Assembly (NCBI RefSeq): GCF_947500065.1 | Contig: NZ_CANMQT010000001.1 | Span: 1,116,001 to 1,180,000, forward strand | Direction: 5' to 3' | Length of the DNA: 64,000 nucleotides | From: an uncultured Aquimarina sp. | GTDB taxonomy: Bacteria > Bacteroidota > Bacteroidia > Flavobacteriales > Flavobacteriaceae | Program-made: the position numbers and the translations under genes | The notes under the pieces: generated by a model | The model's input: the letters and a program-made list of their open reading frames with translations, nothing else | Databases searched by the model: none | Told to the model about the DNA's origin: nothing | Shown: in pieces, positions 16,259 through 25,482 of the stretch | How the letters are laid out: each line of letters begins with the position of its first letter | Position numbering within the stretch: the stretch's first letter is position 1

Positions 16259-19200
16259 ATGATCAAATCAACATTCACACTATTTTTATCTTTGTTTTTT
16301 TCCATACTAATTCAAGGACAAGAAACATATTTTACGCTAGATCCGACGCTAACTCCTAATGGTGATATTATTATATTCAGTTATGATGGAGATTTATGGA
16401 AAATAAATTCTAACGGTGGAAACGCCACTAGACTTACGGGAATGCAAGGAGATGAAACCCGTCCTTCAGTTTCTCCAGATGGAAAATGGGTAGCATTTAG
16501 CGCCTCCCAATACGGTAATAAAGATGTATATATTATACCTCTAGAAGGTGGAGAAATTCGGCAGCTTACATTTCATGATTCCGCGGATACTGTAGAAAGT
16601 TGGTCATGGGATTCTAAAAAAATATTCTTTACTTCTTCCAGAGAAAATAGCTTTAGTAGCTATGAAGTGTCAATTCTTGGAGATACACCGCGACGATTGT
16701 TTCATCATTATTTCAACAGAGTACACAACGTTGCAAAACATCCAAAAACAGGAGAAATATATTTTAACGAGAGCTTTGAAAGTTCAGGGTTAGTTCATAG
16801 AAAAAGATATAAAGGAGATTATAATCCCGATATTAAATCTTACAATCTTTCCACCAAAAAATACACTCAGCATACTTCTTATCGCGGTATGGATTTATGG
16901 CCTACTTTTGATAAAAATGGTGTTCTTTATTTTGTTTCTGATGAAATAAATGGAGAATTCAACTTATATACTTTAAAAGAAAATAAAAAGACCAATCTAA
17001 CACAATTCACAAACGCCATTAAAAGACCACAAGTAAGTGCTAATGGCCAAAAAGTAACATTTACTAAAGATTATCAACTTTATATATATGATGTTGCTTC
17101 TAAAAGTTCGAAAAAAGTTGCTGTCCAGTTATTCAACAATAATACGCTAGAGAAAACCCAAGACTTTAAAGTTGATGGTAAAATAACCAACTTTGACATT
17201 TCTTCTGATAATAAAAAAATGGCATTTATTTCCAGAGGAATATTATTTGTTTCTGATATTAAAGGTAAATTTATCAAACAAATTTCTATTAATGATCCTA
17301 AAGAACGTGTAGTAGAAGTAAAATGGTTAGCAGACAATAAAACCTTACTTTTTAATCAAACCGTAAAAGGGTATTTGAACTTATTTACCATTTCGGCTGA
17401 TGGCAAAAGGCAAAAGAAACAGATTACAAAAGATTCAAGAAACAATATCAATATTGAAATAAACCCAAAACACACGAAAGCTACCTATATTAGTGGAAGA
17501 GATGAGCTTAGAGTGCTTGATCTAACTACACTAAAAAGCGAAACCGTTGTAAAAGATGAATTTTGGGCATTATATGCACCTCAACCAAAATTTTCCCCTG
17601 ATGGAAATTACATCGTTTATAATGCAATTCGCAATTTTGAAAATGACATTTTTGTTTATAATATCCTTTCAAAAAAAATCATTAACCTAACTAAAACTGG
17701 TGTCACAGAAAATAGTCCTTTATGGTCATATGATGGTAAGTATATCTATTTTAGCTCGAACCCTACTAAACCAAGTTATCCTTATGGATTAGATGAAGCT
17801 AGTATTTATCGTATGGCTCTGGATAAATATGAAAAACCCTTCAGGTCAGATAAGTTTGATAAGCTATTTGTAGAAAGTGCTGAAAAAGAAGAGGAAAAAG
17901 ATTCGAAAAAAGAGGATACGGAAAATGTTATTAAAAACCTCGATATCAATATTAATGAAGACGGATTAACAGATCGAATTAAACGTATTAGTCCTGAATT
18001 CGGTCATCAAGGAGCAACCGATATAATTAGTAAAGATGAAACTTCATATATCTTATACATTTCGAATCATGATAAAGGAAAACCTCAATTATGGAAGACC
18101 ACGATCAAACCGTTCGAAAAGAATAAAACTGAAAAGGTTACAGAAATCAAAGGCTATACTTACCAGATAGCCTCTGCAAAGGATCAAAATTATATTTTGA
18201 TTGATGGAAATATAAATACATTAGATATTAAAAGCAATAAAACCGAGAAGATTAAAATTGATTTCACGTTTCGTAAAGCGTTCATTAATGAATTCGAACA
18301 GATGTTCCATGAAGCTTGGGCAAATTTTGGAGAAAACTTTTATGACGGAGATTTTCATGGCGAAGATTGGAAACAATTAAAAATTGAATATTCTAAATTC
18401 TTACCTTTTATCAATAACCGTTCTGAATTAAGGTTACTATTAAACGATATGCTTGGAGAATTAAATACATCTCATGTACGATTTAATTCTAACGGGGATG
18501 AAGAAAAAGCATTCTATAAGACGCAAAGTTCATCTATTGGTATTATTTTTTCAGTAAAAGATCCATTCTTAGTAGAACGAATTATTACGGATGGACCTGC
18601 AGATATAAAAAATAAAGGCATTACCAAAGGAGATAGATTGACCGCCGTAAACGGTAACAAAGTTGATTCAAAAAAGAATAGAGAATTTTATTTTGCACAA
18701 CCTTCTTTGGATACCGAAGTAATGCTAACCTTTTCACGAAACGGAAAAGAATTTTCAACGAATATTCATCCTATTTCTTCAAGAAATAACAGGAACCTTT
18801 TGTACGATGAATGGGTAGATTCCAATCAATCTTATGTAAATCAAAAAAGTAATAATAGAATAGCTTATGTTCATATGAAAAATATGGGAAGTAATGAACT
18901 TACTAATTTTAAAAAAGAAATGGTCTCTGAGTCTTATAAAAAAGACGCTTTGATATTAGATTTACGATTTAACACTGGAGGTAATGTACACGATGAGGTA
19001 TTGCAATTCTTATCTCAAAAACCATATTTACAATGGAAATACAGAGATGGTAAATTAACTTCTCAGCCAAATTTTACTCCAGGTGCTAAACCAATCATAC
19101 TATTAATTAATGAACAAACATTGAGTGATGCAGAAATGACAGCAGCTGGTTTTAGAGAACTTGGTTTGGGAAAAATAATAGGTACAGAAACCTACAGATG

Positions 19201-19414
19201 GATTATATTCACTTCTGGTAAGCGTTTAGTAGATGGATCTTATTATAGATTACCATCTTGGGGATGCTATACTTTAGATGGCAAAAACCTTGAAAAAACA
19301 GGAGTTTCCCCTGATATATATGTAAAAGAAACCTTTAAAGATCGTATTGACGGAAATCAACCACAACTAGATAAAGCCATTTCTGAAATTTTACAACAAC
19401 TAACCGCAAATTAA
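16259..19414 (+). CDS. Tricorn-like S41 protease, exported
   Basis: 1051 residues from the ATG at 16259, chosen because a signal peptide (STFTLFLSLFFSILIQGQ) follows it; the open frame begins earlier at 16196. Two WD/TolB-like propellers (blades such as RPSVSPDGKWVAFSA) occupy roughly residues 25-640. An acidic-lysine linker (EKEEEKDSKKED) follows. The C-terminal part holds the helical domain, a PDZ domain (GITKGDRLTAVNGNKVD) and the S41 core. The catalytic His lies in NTSHVRF (about residue 735) and the nucleophile Ser in TLSDAEM (about 954). Archaeal tricorn cuts peptides after the proteasome; exported bacterial relatives have less clear targets. It ends before a shared terminator. Confidence 0.9.
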   Translation: MIKSTFTLFLSLFFSILIQGQETYFTLDPTLTPNGDIIIFSYDGDLWKINSNGGNATRLTGMQGDETRPSVSPDGKWVAFSASQYGNKDVYIIPLEGGEIRQLTFHDSADTVESWSWDSKKIFFTSSRENSFSSYEVSILGDTPRRLFHHYFNRVHNVAKHPKTGEIYFNESFESSGLVHRKRYKGDYNPDIKSYNLSTKKYTQHTSYRGMDLWPTFDKNGVLYFVSDEINGEFNLYTLKENKKTNLTQFTNAIKRPQVSANGQKVTFTKDYQLYIYDVASKSSKKVAVQLFNNNTLEKTQDFKVDGKITNFDISSDNKKMAFISRGILFVSDIKGKFIKQISINDPKERVVEVKWLADNKTLLFNQTVKGYLNLFTISADGKRQKKQITKDSRNNINIEINPKHTKATYISGRDELRVLDLTTLKSETVVKDEFWALYAPQPKFSPDGNYIVYNAIRNFENDIFVYNILSKKIINLTKTGVTENSPLWSYDGKYIYFSSNPTKPSYPYGLDEASIYRMALDKYEKPFRSDKFDKLFVESAEKEEEKDSKKEDTENVIKNLDININEDGLTDRIKRISPEFGHQGATDIISKDETSYILYISNHDKGKPQLWKTTIKPFEKNKTEKVTEIKGYTYQIASAKDQNYILIDGNINTLDIKSNKTEKIKIDFTFRKAFINEFEQMFHEAWANFGENFYDGDFHGEDWKQLKIEYSKFLPFINNRSELRLLLNDMLGELNTSHVRFNSNGDEEKAFYKTQSSSIGIIFSVKDPFLVERIITDGPADIKNKGITKGDRLTAVNGNKVDSKKNREFYFAQPSLDTEVMLTFSRNGKEFSTNIHPISSRNNRNLLYDEWVDSNQSYVNQKSNNRIAYVHMKNMGSNELTNFKKEMVSESYKKDALILDLRFNTGGNVHDEVLQFLSQKPYLQWKYRDGKLTSQPNFTPGAKPIILLINEQTLSDAEMTAAGFRELGLGKIIGTETYRWIIFTSGKRLVDGSYYRLPSWGCYTLDGKNLEKTGVSPDIYVKETFKDRIDGNQPQLDKAISEILQQLTAN

Positions 19415-19479
19415 TGAAATATTTAAAGATTAGTGGAGAAGTTATTTAGAGCTTACTTTAGTCAACTTTTAGAAAAAGA

Positions 19480-19512
19480 AAAGACCTAAGAAACAATGTT
19501 TCTTAGGTCTTT
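19480..19512. terminator. Bidirectional terminator between convergent genes
   Basis: AAAGACCTAAGAAAC (19480-19494) pairs perfectly with 19498-19512 around a 3-nt loop. A/T runs flank both sides. It serves the protease gene (plus) and the SPFH/RHH pair (minus). Confidence 0.8.
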
Positions 19513-19526
19513 ATTGTATAAAAATA

Positions 19527-19715
19527 TTAGTTTTCTAATCCCTCATCAGGATCTACTTTATTCTTTTTCTTAAGACGTTTTGCATCTTTAAGGCTTTTAT
19601 TAATCATCCATTCTAATTGTCCATTCACACTCCGAAACTCATCATCTGCCCATTTCTCAATCGACTTAAAGGTTTCTGGATCTATTCGTAGCACAAATGA
19701 TTTTTTCTTACTCAT
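19527..19715 (-). CDS. Small ribbon-helix-helix (Arc-like) protein
   Basis: 62 residues. The short strand KKSFVLRIDPETF followed by two helices (SIEKWADDEF and VNGQLEWMINKSL) is the ribbon-helix-helix fold; the basic residues in the strand would contact DNA. The acidic tail DPDEGLEN is not part of the fold. The gene starts 3 nt after the SPFH gene ends, so they are translated together. It could regulate its own operon or help position the SPFH protein; no partner gene for a toxin-antitoxin pair is present. Confidence 0.8.
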   Translation of the reverse strand: MSKKKSFVLRIDPETFKSIEKWADDEFRSVNGQLEWMINKSLKDAKRLKKKNKVDPDEGLEN

Positions 19716-19718
19716 ACA

Positions 19719-20573
19719 TTATGAATTTAAGGTACCTGTATTAATCACAGGTGTAGCTTCCTTATCACCACACAAAACTATCATTAAATTACTAACCATA
19801 GATGCTTTTTTCTCATCATCAAATTCAATAATACCATCTGCAGATAATTTATCTAATGCATCTTCAACCATACCAACTGCTCCTTCTACGATTTTCTTTC
19901 GGGCAGCTACAATCGCAACTGCTTGTTGTCTTTTTAACATAGAACTCGCGATTTCGGGAGCATACGCAAGATATCCTATTCTTGCCTCCATCACTTCGAT
20001 TCCTGCCATCGATAAACGTTCTGTAATTTCATTTTCTAACGCTTCATTTACTTCATCCATTCCTGATCGTAATGTCAAGTCTGCTTGTGCATCATCAAAA
20101 CTATCATATGGATAAGATCCAGCCAATTTTCTTACTGCTGCATCGGTTTGCACTTTTACAAATTCTTGATAATCATTTACATCAAAAGCTGCTTTAAAAG
20201 TATCACTTACTTTCCATACTAGAATTACGTTAATCATAATTGGGTTTCCAATCTTATCATTCACCTTCACTCGTTCGCTATCAAAATTTCTAGCTCTTAA
20301 TGATATTTTTTGTCTTGTATAAAATGGATTTGCCCAAAAGAAGCCATTGTCTCTAACTGTTCCTTTATAAGCTCCAAATAATACCATCACTTTGGAACTA
20401 TTAGGGTTTACAATAAAAAAACCTCTAAAAGCAATTAATCCTATTGGTAATAAAAATAATAACTCAGGATTATCAGTTTTTATTGCTGCTATAACCAATG
20501 CCAGAATTGAAACTATTACAATCCCAAAAAATAGGTAACCGTTTTGTACTTTAATATTCTTTTCGTTTTTCAT
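19719..20573 (-). CDS. SPFH-domain (slipin/prohibitin-like) membrane protein
   Basis: 284 residues. Two hydrophobic segments near the N-terminus (YLFFGIVIVSILALVIAAI and ELLFLLPIGLIAFRGFFIV) are followed by the SPFH domain (VRDNGFFWANPF, LRARNFDSERVKVNDKIGNPIMI) and an alanine/glutamate-rich helical tail (EVMEARIGYLAYAPEIASSML). Such proteins form membrane microdomain scaffolds. It is translationally linked to the ribbon-helix-helix protein downstream, a pairing I have seen in Flavobacteriaceae from memory. Family is clear; the bound client is not known. Confidence 0.88.
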   Translation of the reverse strand: MKNEKNIKVQNGYLFFGIVIVSILALVIAAIKTDNPELLFLLPIGLIAFRGFFIVNPNSSKVMVLFGAYKGTVRDNGFFWANPFYTRQKISLRARNFDSERVKVNDKIGNPIMINVILVWKVSDTFKAAFDVNDYQEFVKVQTDAAVRKLAGSYPYDSFDDAQADLTLRSGMDEVNEALENEITERLSMAGIEVMEARIGYLAYAPEIASSMLKRQQAVAIVAARKKIVEGAVGMVEDALDKLSADGIIEFDDEKKASMVSNLMIVLCGDKEATPVINTGTLNS

Positions 20574-20745
20574 AATAATATCATTTTGATATCACAATGA
20601 TACAAAAAAAATTTGAATTATCCGAATACGCACCTTAATCAGAGTAATTGTCAGTATGAAAAAGAAGGTTTATTACAACAAATTCTGAGTCTACATGGTA
20701 TTATTATCTATATTTATCCCCTAATAAAACAGATAATAACAACTA

Positions 20746-21459
20746 TTGAAATCAATCAACTGCCTCAACTGTAAAACGTCATATAATGGGAACTTTTGCC
20801 CAGAATGTGGACAAAAAAGTACTATAGAAAAAATTACTTTTTCTTTTTTAGTAAGTGATTTTTTATCTAGGTTTTTAGATCTTGACAAAGGTTTTCTTTA
20901 TAACCTTAAGCATCTTACCTTATCTCCAAAGAATACTATCCTTAATTATATCAATGGACAACGAAAACATGTTTTTAATCCTATAAGCTATTCATTTATT
21001 GCAATAACATTATTTCTACTCATTCAATCTCAATTTGACATTATAAATATATCTGGATCAAATTTTATTGATACAGAAAAATCTACCACATATAAGTTTA
21101 GTTATGAAGCTGGTCAGATCATAGGTCATTATATTAAATACTTTTGGCTTCTTAATATTTTATTTCTTAGTTTATTTACTAAACTGTTTTTTAGCAAATT
21201 AAGTTTTCTTGAGCATTTAGCAATGAATTCCTTCATTATAGGCCACGCTACCATATTTGGAATTTTTTCATTTTTAGTTCTCAGAATACCAATTGTATTT
21301 GACCCTTTAGTTTTTATCTATATAATATTCCTCTTATTTAAGGTTTTTAAGGAAAAAGGAGAGCGTTTTGAAAAAATAATTGCTTCTTTTTTTACTGTAT
21401 TTTTCACTTATTTACTTTTTTACCTTGTACCAATGGTCTACGTTTGGATTATTAAATAG
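20746..21459 (+). CDS. DUF3667-type zinc-ribbon membrane protein
   Basis: 237 residues. It begins with a zinc ribbon (CLNCKTSYNGNFCPECGQK: two CxxC pairs), then the DUF3667 signature region DLDKGFLYNLKHL and LNYINGQRKHVFNP, then four hydrophobic segments (SFIAITLFLLIQ, WLLNILFLSLF, IFGIFSFLVLRI, FFTVFFTYLLFYLV). The start is a TTG at 20746; no in-frame ATG lies before the essential first cysteines. The function of the family is unknown; the cytoplasmic ribbon suggests nucleic acid or protein contact at the membrane. Confidence 0.8.
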   Translation: MKSINCLNCKTSYNGNFCPECGQKSTIEKITFSFLVSDFLSRFLDLDKGFLYNLKHLTLSPKNTILNYINGQRKHVFNPISYSFIAITLFLLIQSQFDIINISGSNFIDTEKSTTYKFSYEAGQIIGHYIKYFWLLNILFLSLFTKLFFSKLSFLEHLAMNSFIIGHATIFGIFSFLVLRIPIVFDPLVFIYIIFLLFKVFKEKGERFEKIIASFFTVFFTYLLFYLVPMVYVWIIK

Positions 21460-21482
21460 GAATTATAATCGATTATGCTAAG

Positions 21483-22352
21483 ATGACTATGAAAGAAATA
21501 GCCTTTAAAAATAAACAGGATAACAGCTACCGCTTTGATCTGGTAGATTTAGAGGATATTTTAACATTAAATCCTAAAGATCATAATCAATTTGATCATC
21601 ACAAAATTTCTTTTTACGTTATAGTTCTCATCACTCACGAAAATGGGATACACTGTATCAATTATACAGATTACTCATATAAAAAGGGAACAGTTTTTAC
21701 GCTACGAAAGAATAATATCCACAAGTTCTATAAAACCAATGCAAAAGGAAAATTTCTCGTTTTCACCGAAGATTTCATTATTCAATATTCAGATAAAGGT
21801 GAAACTCTAAAGTTATTCCAATTATTTAATGAGATGTTAGGTTCACCAAAACTGCAACTAAACAGTAATGATTTTGTAGAAATAGAAAATCTAGTAGGTC
21901 AAATATCTAAAGAGTATTCTGATCTGAAAAGCACTTATTCAATCGAAATAATACGATGTCTAATGCAAGTTTTAATACTAAAACTGTTTCGGATAAAATC
22001 AAAAAACAATCATAATTTAAAGGGAAAGAAATATCATCTAAAATTCATTTCCCTACAGGAACTAATTGAAAAAGAGTGTTTTGAAAGCAAAAAAGTATCT
22101 TATTACGCCCATAAAATAGGGGTTACAACCAAGACATTAAACAATATAACCCAAAGTGTAATTGGTAGATCAGCTAAATCGTTTATTGATGAAATTGTAA
22201 TCCTCCAGATCAAAAGGCTCTTAATAAACTCTCAGCTTTCCTTTACAGAAATTGCCTACCAAGCTGGATTTGACACACCTACTAACTTTTTCAAATATTT
22301 CAGAAAAAAGACAGGGCTTTCACCCAAACAGTTCAAAGAAACTTGCAAATAA
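21483..22352 (+). CDS. AraC-family regulator (first of two paralogs)
   Basis: 289 residues. The N-terminal cupin-like sensing domain (NQFDHHKISFYVIVLITHE, YSYKKGTVFTLRKN, GKFLVFTEDF) is followed by a C-terminal double helix-turn-helix (LSFTEIAYQAGFDTPTNFFKYFRKKTGLSPKQFKE). It starts 24 nt after the DUF3667 gene. The paralog at 23382 is closely similar throughout. The stop is followed at 18 nt by a repeated candidate operator (22371-22424) and then a secreted lipoprotein gene, so the regulator probably controls that neighbour. The inducer is unknown. Confidence 0.9.
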   Translation: MTMKEIAFKNKQDNSYRFDLVDLEDILTLNPKDHNQFDHHKISFYVIVLITHENGIHCINYTDYSYKKGTVFTLRKNNIHKFYKTNAKGKFLVFTEDFIIQYSDKGETLKLFQLFNEMLGSPKLQLNSNDFVEIENLVGQISKEYSDLKSTYSIEIIRCLMQVLILKLFRIKSKNNHNLKGKKYHLKFISLQELIEKECFESKKVSYYAHKIGVTTKTLNNITQSVIGRSAKSFIDEIVILQIKRLLINSQLSFTEIAYQAGFDTPTNFFKYFRKKTGLSPKQFKETCK

Positions 22353-22370
22353 CTATACTTTCCTTTTTTT

Positions 22371-22424
22371 ACCCTAAAAAGCTTTTTTTTAACCTAACCG
22401 TTGTTCGATTCCAATCTACCTTTG
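22371..22424 (+). promoter_or_regulatory. Candidate AraC operator and promoter of the lipoprotein gene
   Basis: Two direct half-sites, ACCCTAA (22371-22377) and AACCTAA (22391-22397), lie 20 bp apart, and a Bacteroidota -7 element TACCTTTG (22417-22424) lies 46 nt from the start of the block. The same 27-bp block (25 of 27 bases) with the same 46-nt offset is found at 24273-24326, after the paralogous regulator. Two half-sites two helical turns apart are typical of AraC-family binding. No good -33 element is present, as expected for an activator-dependent promoter. The remaining 240 nt to the lipoprotein start (a long leader) hold no recognised gene. Confidence 0.55.
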
Positions 22425-22666
22425 TTTTATTCAATAATCACAAATCGTCAAAATTATGAATAACAAAGAGCATATTACCGGATTTTTAGTAACATAAGGA
22501 TTGTAAATCTTGGAATAACACTTACTCACATTTATCACCAATTATAACTAACGAATAATATTCATAAGGTTCTTTTAGATTCTAAGGAAGTAGCTCTTTT
22601 GAAGGTATAATCGAAGGTTTTAACAGCATCTACTACAATTAATAAGCAATTTTAAAAAGATTAATC

Positions 22667-23230
22667 ATGAAATTTAGCAAAATATTTTTATTCACTTTCT
22701 TCTGTTCTTTACTCTTCTCATCGTGTAGTGATGATGATGACAACACCGTAATAACGCCACTTTCTGAAGGGGTAAGCATTATCCTAAGAAATACTTTACA
22801 AAACCCCGGTGAGCAAGAAGATACGTATGCAAGTATATTTGGACAACCCGATGACGCTTATGATGAGTTTGCTACACTTTCAAATTCCATAACGGAATTT
22901 GCTACGGCTTTAGCTCAAAATGGCACTCCCGCAGGAGATGTAAACGGATTATACAGCATAGATTTTACTGAAAACAGTATAGAATATAGCCTAATCGCTG
23001 AAGCTAATGACCCATTTTGGTTAAATGTTGCTGATGTTTTTGGAGTTATTCCGACTGGTAAATTTGATAGATATTACTTTACTTTTCCCGAGCCACACAA
23101 TATTTCAGGATTTACTAGTAGTGATAGTTCCGTAAACTTAAGAATTGATTCTGAGACTGTCATTGTAGTAGAAATAGGTGAAGGTTTTGATGTAAGTCCA
23201 GGCGCATCTTTTATCATAAACCTAAATTAA
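22667..23230 (+). CDS. Lipoprotein, probable target of the first AraC regulator
   Basis: 187 residues. Signal peptide with lipobox SLLFSSC followed by DDDDN; aspartates right after the lipidated Cys are common in outer-membrane lipoproteins of Bacteroidota. The mature protein is about 165 residues, acidic, with a beta-rich layout (YFTFPEPHNISGF, NLRIDSETVIVVEIGEGF). I do not recognise the domain; a spondin-type fold was considered because of the shape of the sequence but cannot be shown. It is separated by 314 nt from the regulator, with the candidate operator between, and is followed by a terminator. Confidence 0.7.
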   Translation: MKFSKIFLFTFFCSLLFSSCSDDDDNTVITPLSEGVSIILRNTLQNPGEQEDTYASIFGQPDDAYDEFATLSNSITEFATALAQNGTPAGDVNGLYSIDFTENSIEYSLIAEANDPFWLNVADVFGVIPTGKFDRYYFTFPEPHNISGFTSSDSSVNLRIDSETVIVVEIGEGFDVSPGASFIINLN

Positions 23231-23305
23231 TAAATCAGACAATTTCGGAGAAACATCGAAACATACATAAGAGCAATACTGTAAAAACTTATTGAACTTT
23301 AATAA

Positions 23306-23339
23306 GGGTGATCCAGTAATGTATCGCCCTTTTTTTTTG
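23306..23339 (+). terminator. Terminator of the lipoprotein gene
   Basis: GGGTGAT (23306-23312) pairs with ATCGCCC (23323-23329, one G-T pair) and is followed by ten T. It isolates the first regulator-target unit from the second regulator gene. Confidence 0.85.
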
Positions 23340-23381
23340 AAAAATTAAACAAAAATCATATAAAATGAACAACCATTCACA

Positions 23382-24254
23382 ATGAATATGGTACTTAAAG
23401 AAATAGTCTTTAAAAACATAAATCCCAATCACCACTTTGACCTGGTAGATTTAGAAAGTATTTTAAAACGGAAACCTAAAGACCATAATCAATTTGATCA
23501 TCATAAAATTTCTTTTTACGCTATAGTAATCATAACTCATAATAACGGTAAGCACAGCATTAATTATAGTGATTACTCATATAAAAAAGGTACAGTTTTT
23601 ACATTACGCAAGAGTTCTACCCACAAGTTCTATAAAACTAATGCCAAAGGAAAGTTTCTTGTTTTTACTGAAGATTTTGTAATTCGCTATTCTGACAAAA
23701 TTGAAACCCTAAAATTATTTCAACTATTCAACGAAATGCTAGGTTCTCCAAAATTACAACTAGATGATAGTAATTTTGCCCAAATAAAGAGTCTGATAAA
23801 TCAAATAGAGCAAGAATACTTAGATGTAATTGACAGCTATTCCATTGAAATTATTAGAAGTTTGATACAAGTTTTAATACTGAAACTTTTTCGAATAAAA
23901 TCAAAAGGAAAAGATAACTTAGGGTATAGAAAATATCATTTAAAATTTATTTATCTACAAGAATTAGTAGAAAAAGAATGTTTTGAAAGTAAAAAAGTTT
24001 CTTACTATGCCAATAAAATGGGGGTCACAACCAAAACATTAAATAATATAACACATAGTATGGTTGGCAAGCATGCAAAATCATTTATTGATGAGATTGT
24101 AATTTTACAAATCAAAAGACTTTTAATTAATTCGCAACTTTCTTTTACTGAAATTGCCTATCAAGCTGGTTTTAGTACACCTACTAACTTCTTCAAATAT
24201 TTTAGAAAAAAGACTGGGCTTTCACCTAAGCAATTTAAAGAAAATCGCAAATAA
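23382..24254 (+). CDS. AraC-family regulator (second paralog)
   Basis: 290 residues, colinear with the regulator at 21483 and sharing long identical blocks (YKKGTVFTLRK, FTEDF, ECFESKKVSYYA, LSFTEIAYQAGF, TPTNFFKYFRKKTGLSPKQ). The DNA-recognition helices are nearly identical, so both may bind the same operators; the N-terminal sensing domains have diverged more. Again the operator-like block lies about 18 nt after the stop, followed by a secreted protein gene (24371). The unit therefore arose by duplication of 'regulator plus downstream promoter'. Confidence 0.9.
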   Translation: MNMVLKEIVFKNINPNHHFDLVDLESILKRKPKDHNQFDHHKISFYAIVIITHNNGKHSINYSDYSYKKGTVFTLRKSSTHKFYKTNAKGKFLVFTEDFVIRYSDKIETLKLFQLFNEMLGSPKLQLDDSNFAQIKSLINQIEQEYLDVIDSYSIEIIRSLIQVLILKLFRIKSKGKDNLGYRKYHLKFIYLQELVEKECFESKKVSYYANKMGVTTKTLNNITHSMVGKHAKSFIDEIVILQIKRLLINSQLSFTEIAYQAGFSTPTNFFKYFRKKTGLSPKQFKENRK

Positions 24255-24272
24255 CTCTATTTTCCAATTTTC

Positions 24273-24326
24273 ACCCTAAAAAGTCTTTTTTTAACCTAAT
24301 AACTTTTCGGTGCCCCTCTAACTTTG
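24273..24326 (+). promoter_or_regulatory. Second copy of the candidate AraC operator and promoter
   Basis: Half-sites ACCCTAA (24273-24279) and AACCTAA (24293-24299), with -7 element TAACTTTG (24319-24326) at the same 46-nt offset as the first copy. Sequence between the block and the -7 element differs between copies, so only the half-sites and spacing are held constant. Confidence 0.55.
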
Positions 24327-24370
24327 TTATCACACATAATCAGAAAACATCAATAATTAAAACAATAATC

Positions 24371-24910
24371 ATGAAAAAATTTCTAATCGCAGTTTCATTG
24401 CTAGTATCATTAACACTATTCTTAAGTTGGACCAATTCAAATGATACTAGTACTTCCAAAGCTGAAACAAAAGCACAAATCAATATAGATCCACAATCTG
24501 AAGAAACTATGAAAATCGCCATGGATTTTATGGGAGCCATGGGAAAAGGAGATATGAAAACCATGGTAAGTCTTATGCATGAAGATATGGTTTGGCAAAA
24601 TGGAGGAGATAAAAGCATGCCATGGATAGGACCTTGGAAAGGCAAAAAAGTAATTCTAGAAGAATTTATGCCCAAATTTGGTGAAAATTTTAAAACTGTA
24701 AAATGGGAACCCAATGATGCAATTGCCAATGGGGATACCGCAGCTTTCTTTGGCCAAATGGTTGGTCTTCTGACCAAATCCAATGAAAAAACCAGCGAAT
24801 TCACTTACGCACTTAGAGTAAAAGTAAAAGATGGAAAAGTGATCCTTTGGAACTGGTTTGAAGATAGTTTTGAAGTTTCTCGTGCCTATCATCACAAATC
24901 CAAAAAATAA
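24371..24910 (+). CDS. Exported NTF2/SnoaL-like protein, probable target of the second AraC regulator
   Basis: 179 residues. An N-terminal hydrophobic stretch (KKFLIAVSLLVSLTLFLSW) is a signal peptide or membrane anchor. After a Ser/Thr/Lys-rich spacer comes a SnoaL-like domain (MDFMGAMGKGDMKTMVSLMHEDMVW, then WIGPWKGKKVILEEFMPKFG). This fold holds small hydrophobic ligands or acts as an isomerase or cyclase; the active residues cannot be assigned here. It is 116 nt downstream of the regulator gene, with the operator block between. Confidence 0.8.
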   Translation: MKKFLIAVSLLVSLTLFLSWTNSNDTSTSKAETKAQINIDPQSEETMKIAMDFMGAMGKGDMKTMVSLMHEDMVWQNGGDKSMPWIGPWKGKKVILEEFMPKFGENFKTVKWEPNDAIANGDTAAFFGQMVGLLTKSNEKTSEFTYALRVKVKDGKVILWNWFEDSFEVSRAYHHKSKK

Positions 24911-24984
24911 ATACGAATCCCTTAGGATTTGTCTGTTATATAATACAATAGATCATCCTTATCGAATTCAACTTAATGCTATAG

Positions 24985-25017
24985 ACACCAATGTAACCCA
25001 ATTGCATTGGTGTTTTA
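24985..25017 (+). terminator. Terminator after the SnoaL-like gene
   Basis: ACACCAATG (24985-24993) pairs with CATTGGTGT (25005-25013) and is followed by TTTT. The cupin gene start lies 28 nt beyond, so the cupin may need its own promoter or read-through. Confidence 0.65.
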
Positions 25018-25044
25018 TGAAATCGAATTATAAGCAAAACAAAA

Positions 25045-25482
25045 ATGAAAGAAAAAGAAATTATCCGACAAGGTCAAGGCGAAAACTATAACTATTCTCA
25101 AGATCATTGTTTCATCAAACTTTCTTCAAATAATACCAATGGTGAACTATCTTTTATTGAAGACACCTTAAAACCAGGGTTTTATCTAAAAAGACATCAT
25201 CACAAAATAATGACCGAGATCTTTTACATTTTAGAAGGAGAAGTAGAGTTGATTTTTGATGATGAAACTATCATCGCTAAACCAGGAGATACAATCACAG
25301 TTCCTCCTAATGTTTGGCATATTGCAAAATGCGAAAAAGGAGGGAAAATGCTAAGTATCTTCAAAAATGGTCAGTTTGATTTATACTTGGAAAAACTTTC
25401 TAAAATGTCTGATAGCCATTTTGAAAACGCTCAATTAATGAAATCCATTTCTGCTGAATTTGATATCTATGAGGAAGAATAG
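25045..25482 (+). CDS. Small cupin-domain protein
   Basis: 145 residues with one cupin_2 domain. Motif 1 is KRHHHKIMTEIFYILEGEVEL, with the metal-binding His residues and Glu; motif 2 is PGDTITVPPNVWHIAKC, with the last His. A metal-dependent activity or a sensing role is possible; sequence does not tell which. It has no signal peptide. It sits between the second regulator unit and a small membrane protein. Confidence 0.85.
   Translation: MKEKEIIRQGQGENYNYSQDHCFIKLSSNNTNGELSFIEDTLKPGFYLKRHHHKIMTEIFYILEGEVELIFDDETIIAKPGDTITVPPNVWHIAKCEKGGKMLSIFKNGQFDLYLEKLSKMSDSHFENAQLMKSISAEFDIYEEE

Noticed and set aside
22457..22498. 13-codon frame (MNNKEHITGF...) in the leader of the lipoprotein gene
   Set aside because: Too short and no counterpart in the paralogous unit at 24.3 kb; not supported as an attenuator.
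24340..24895. Minus-strand frames opposite the exported NTF2-like gene
   Set aside because: Shadows of a plus-strand gene with a signal peptide and fold features.
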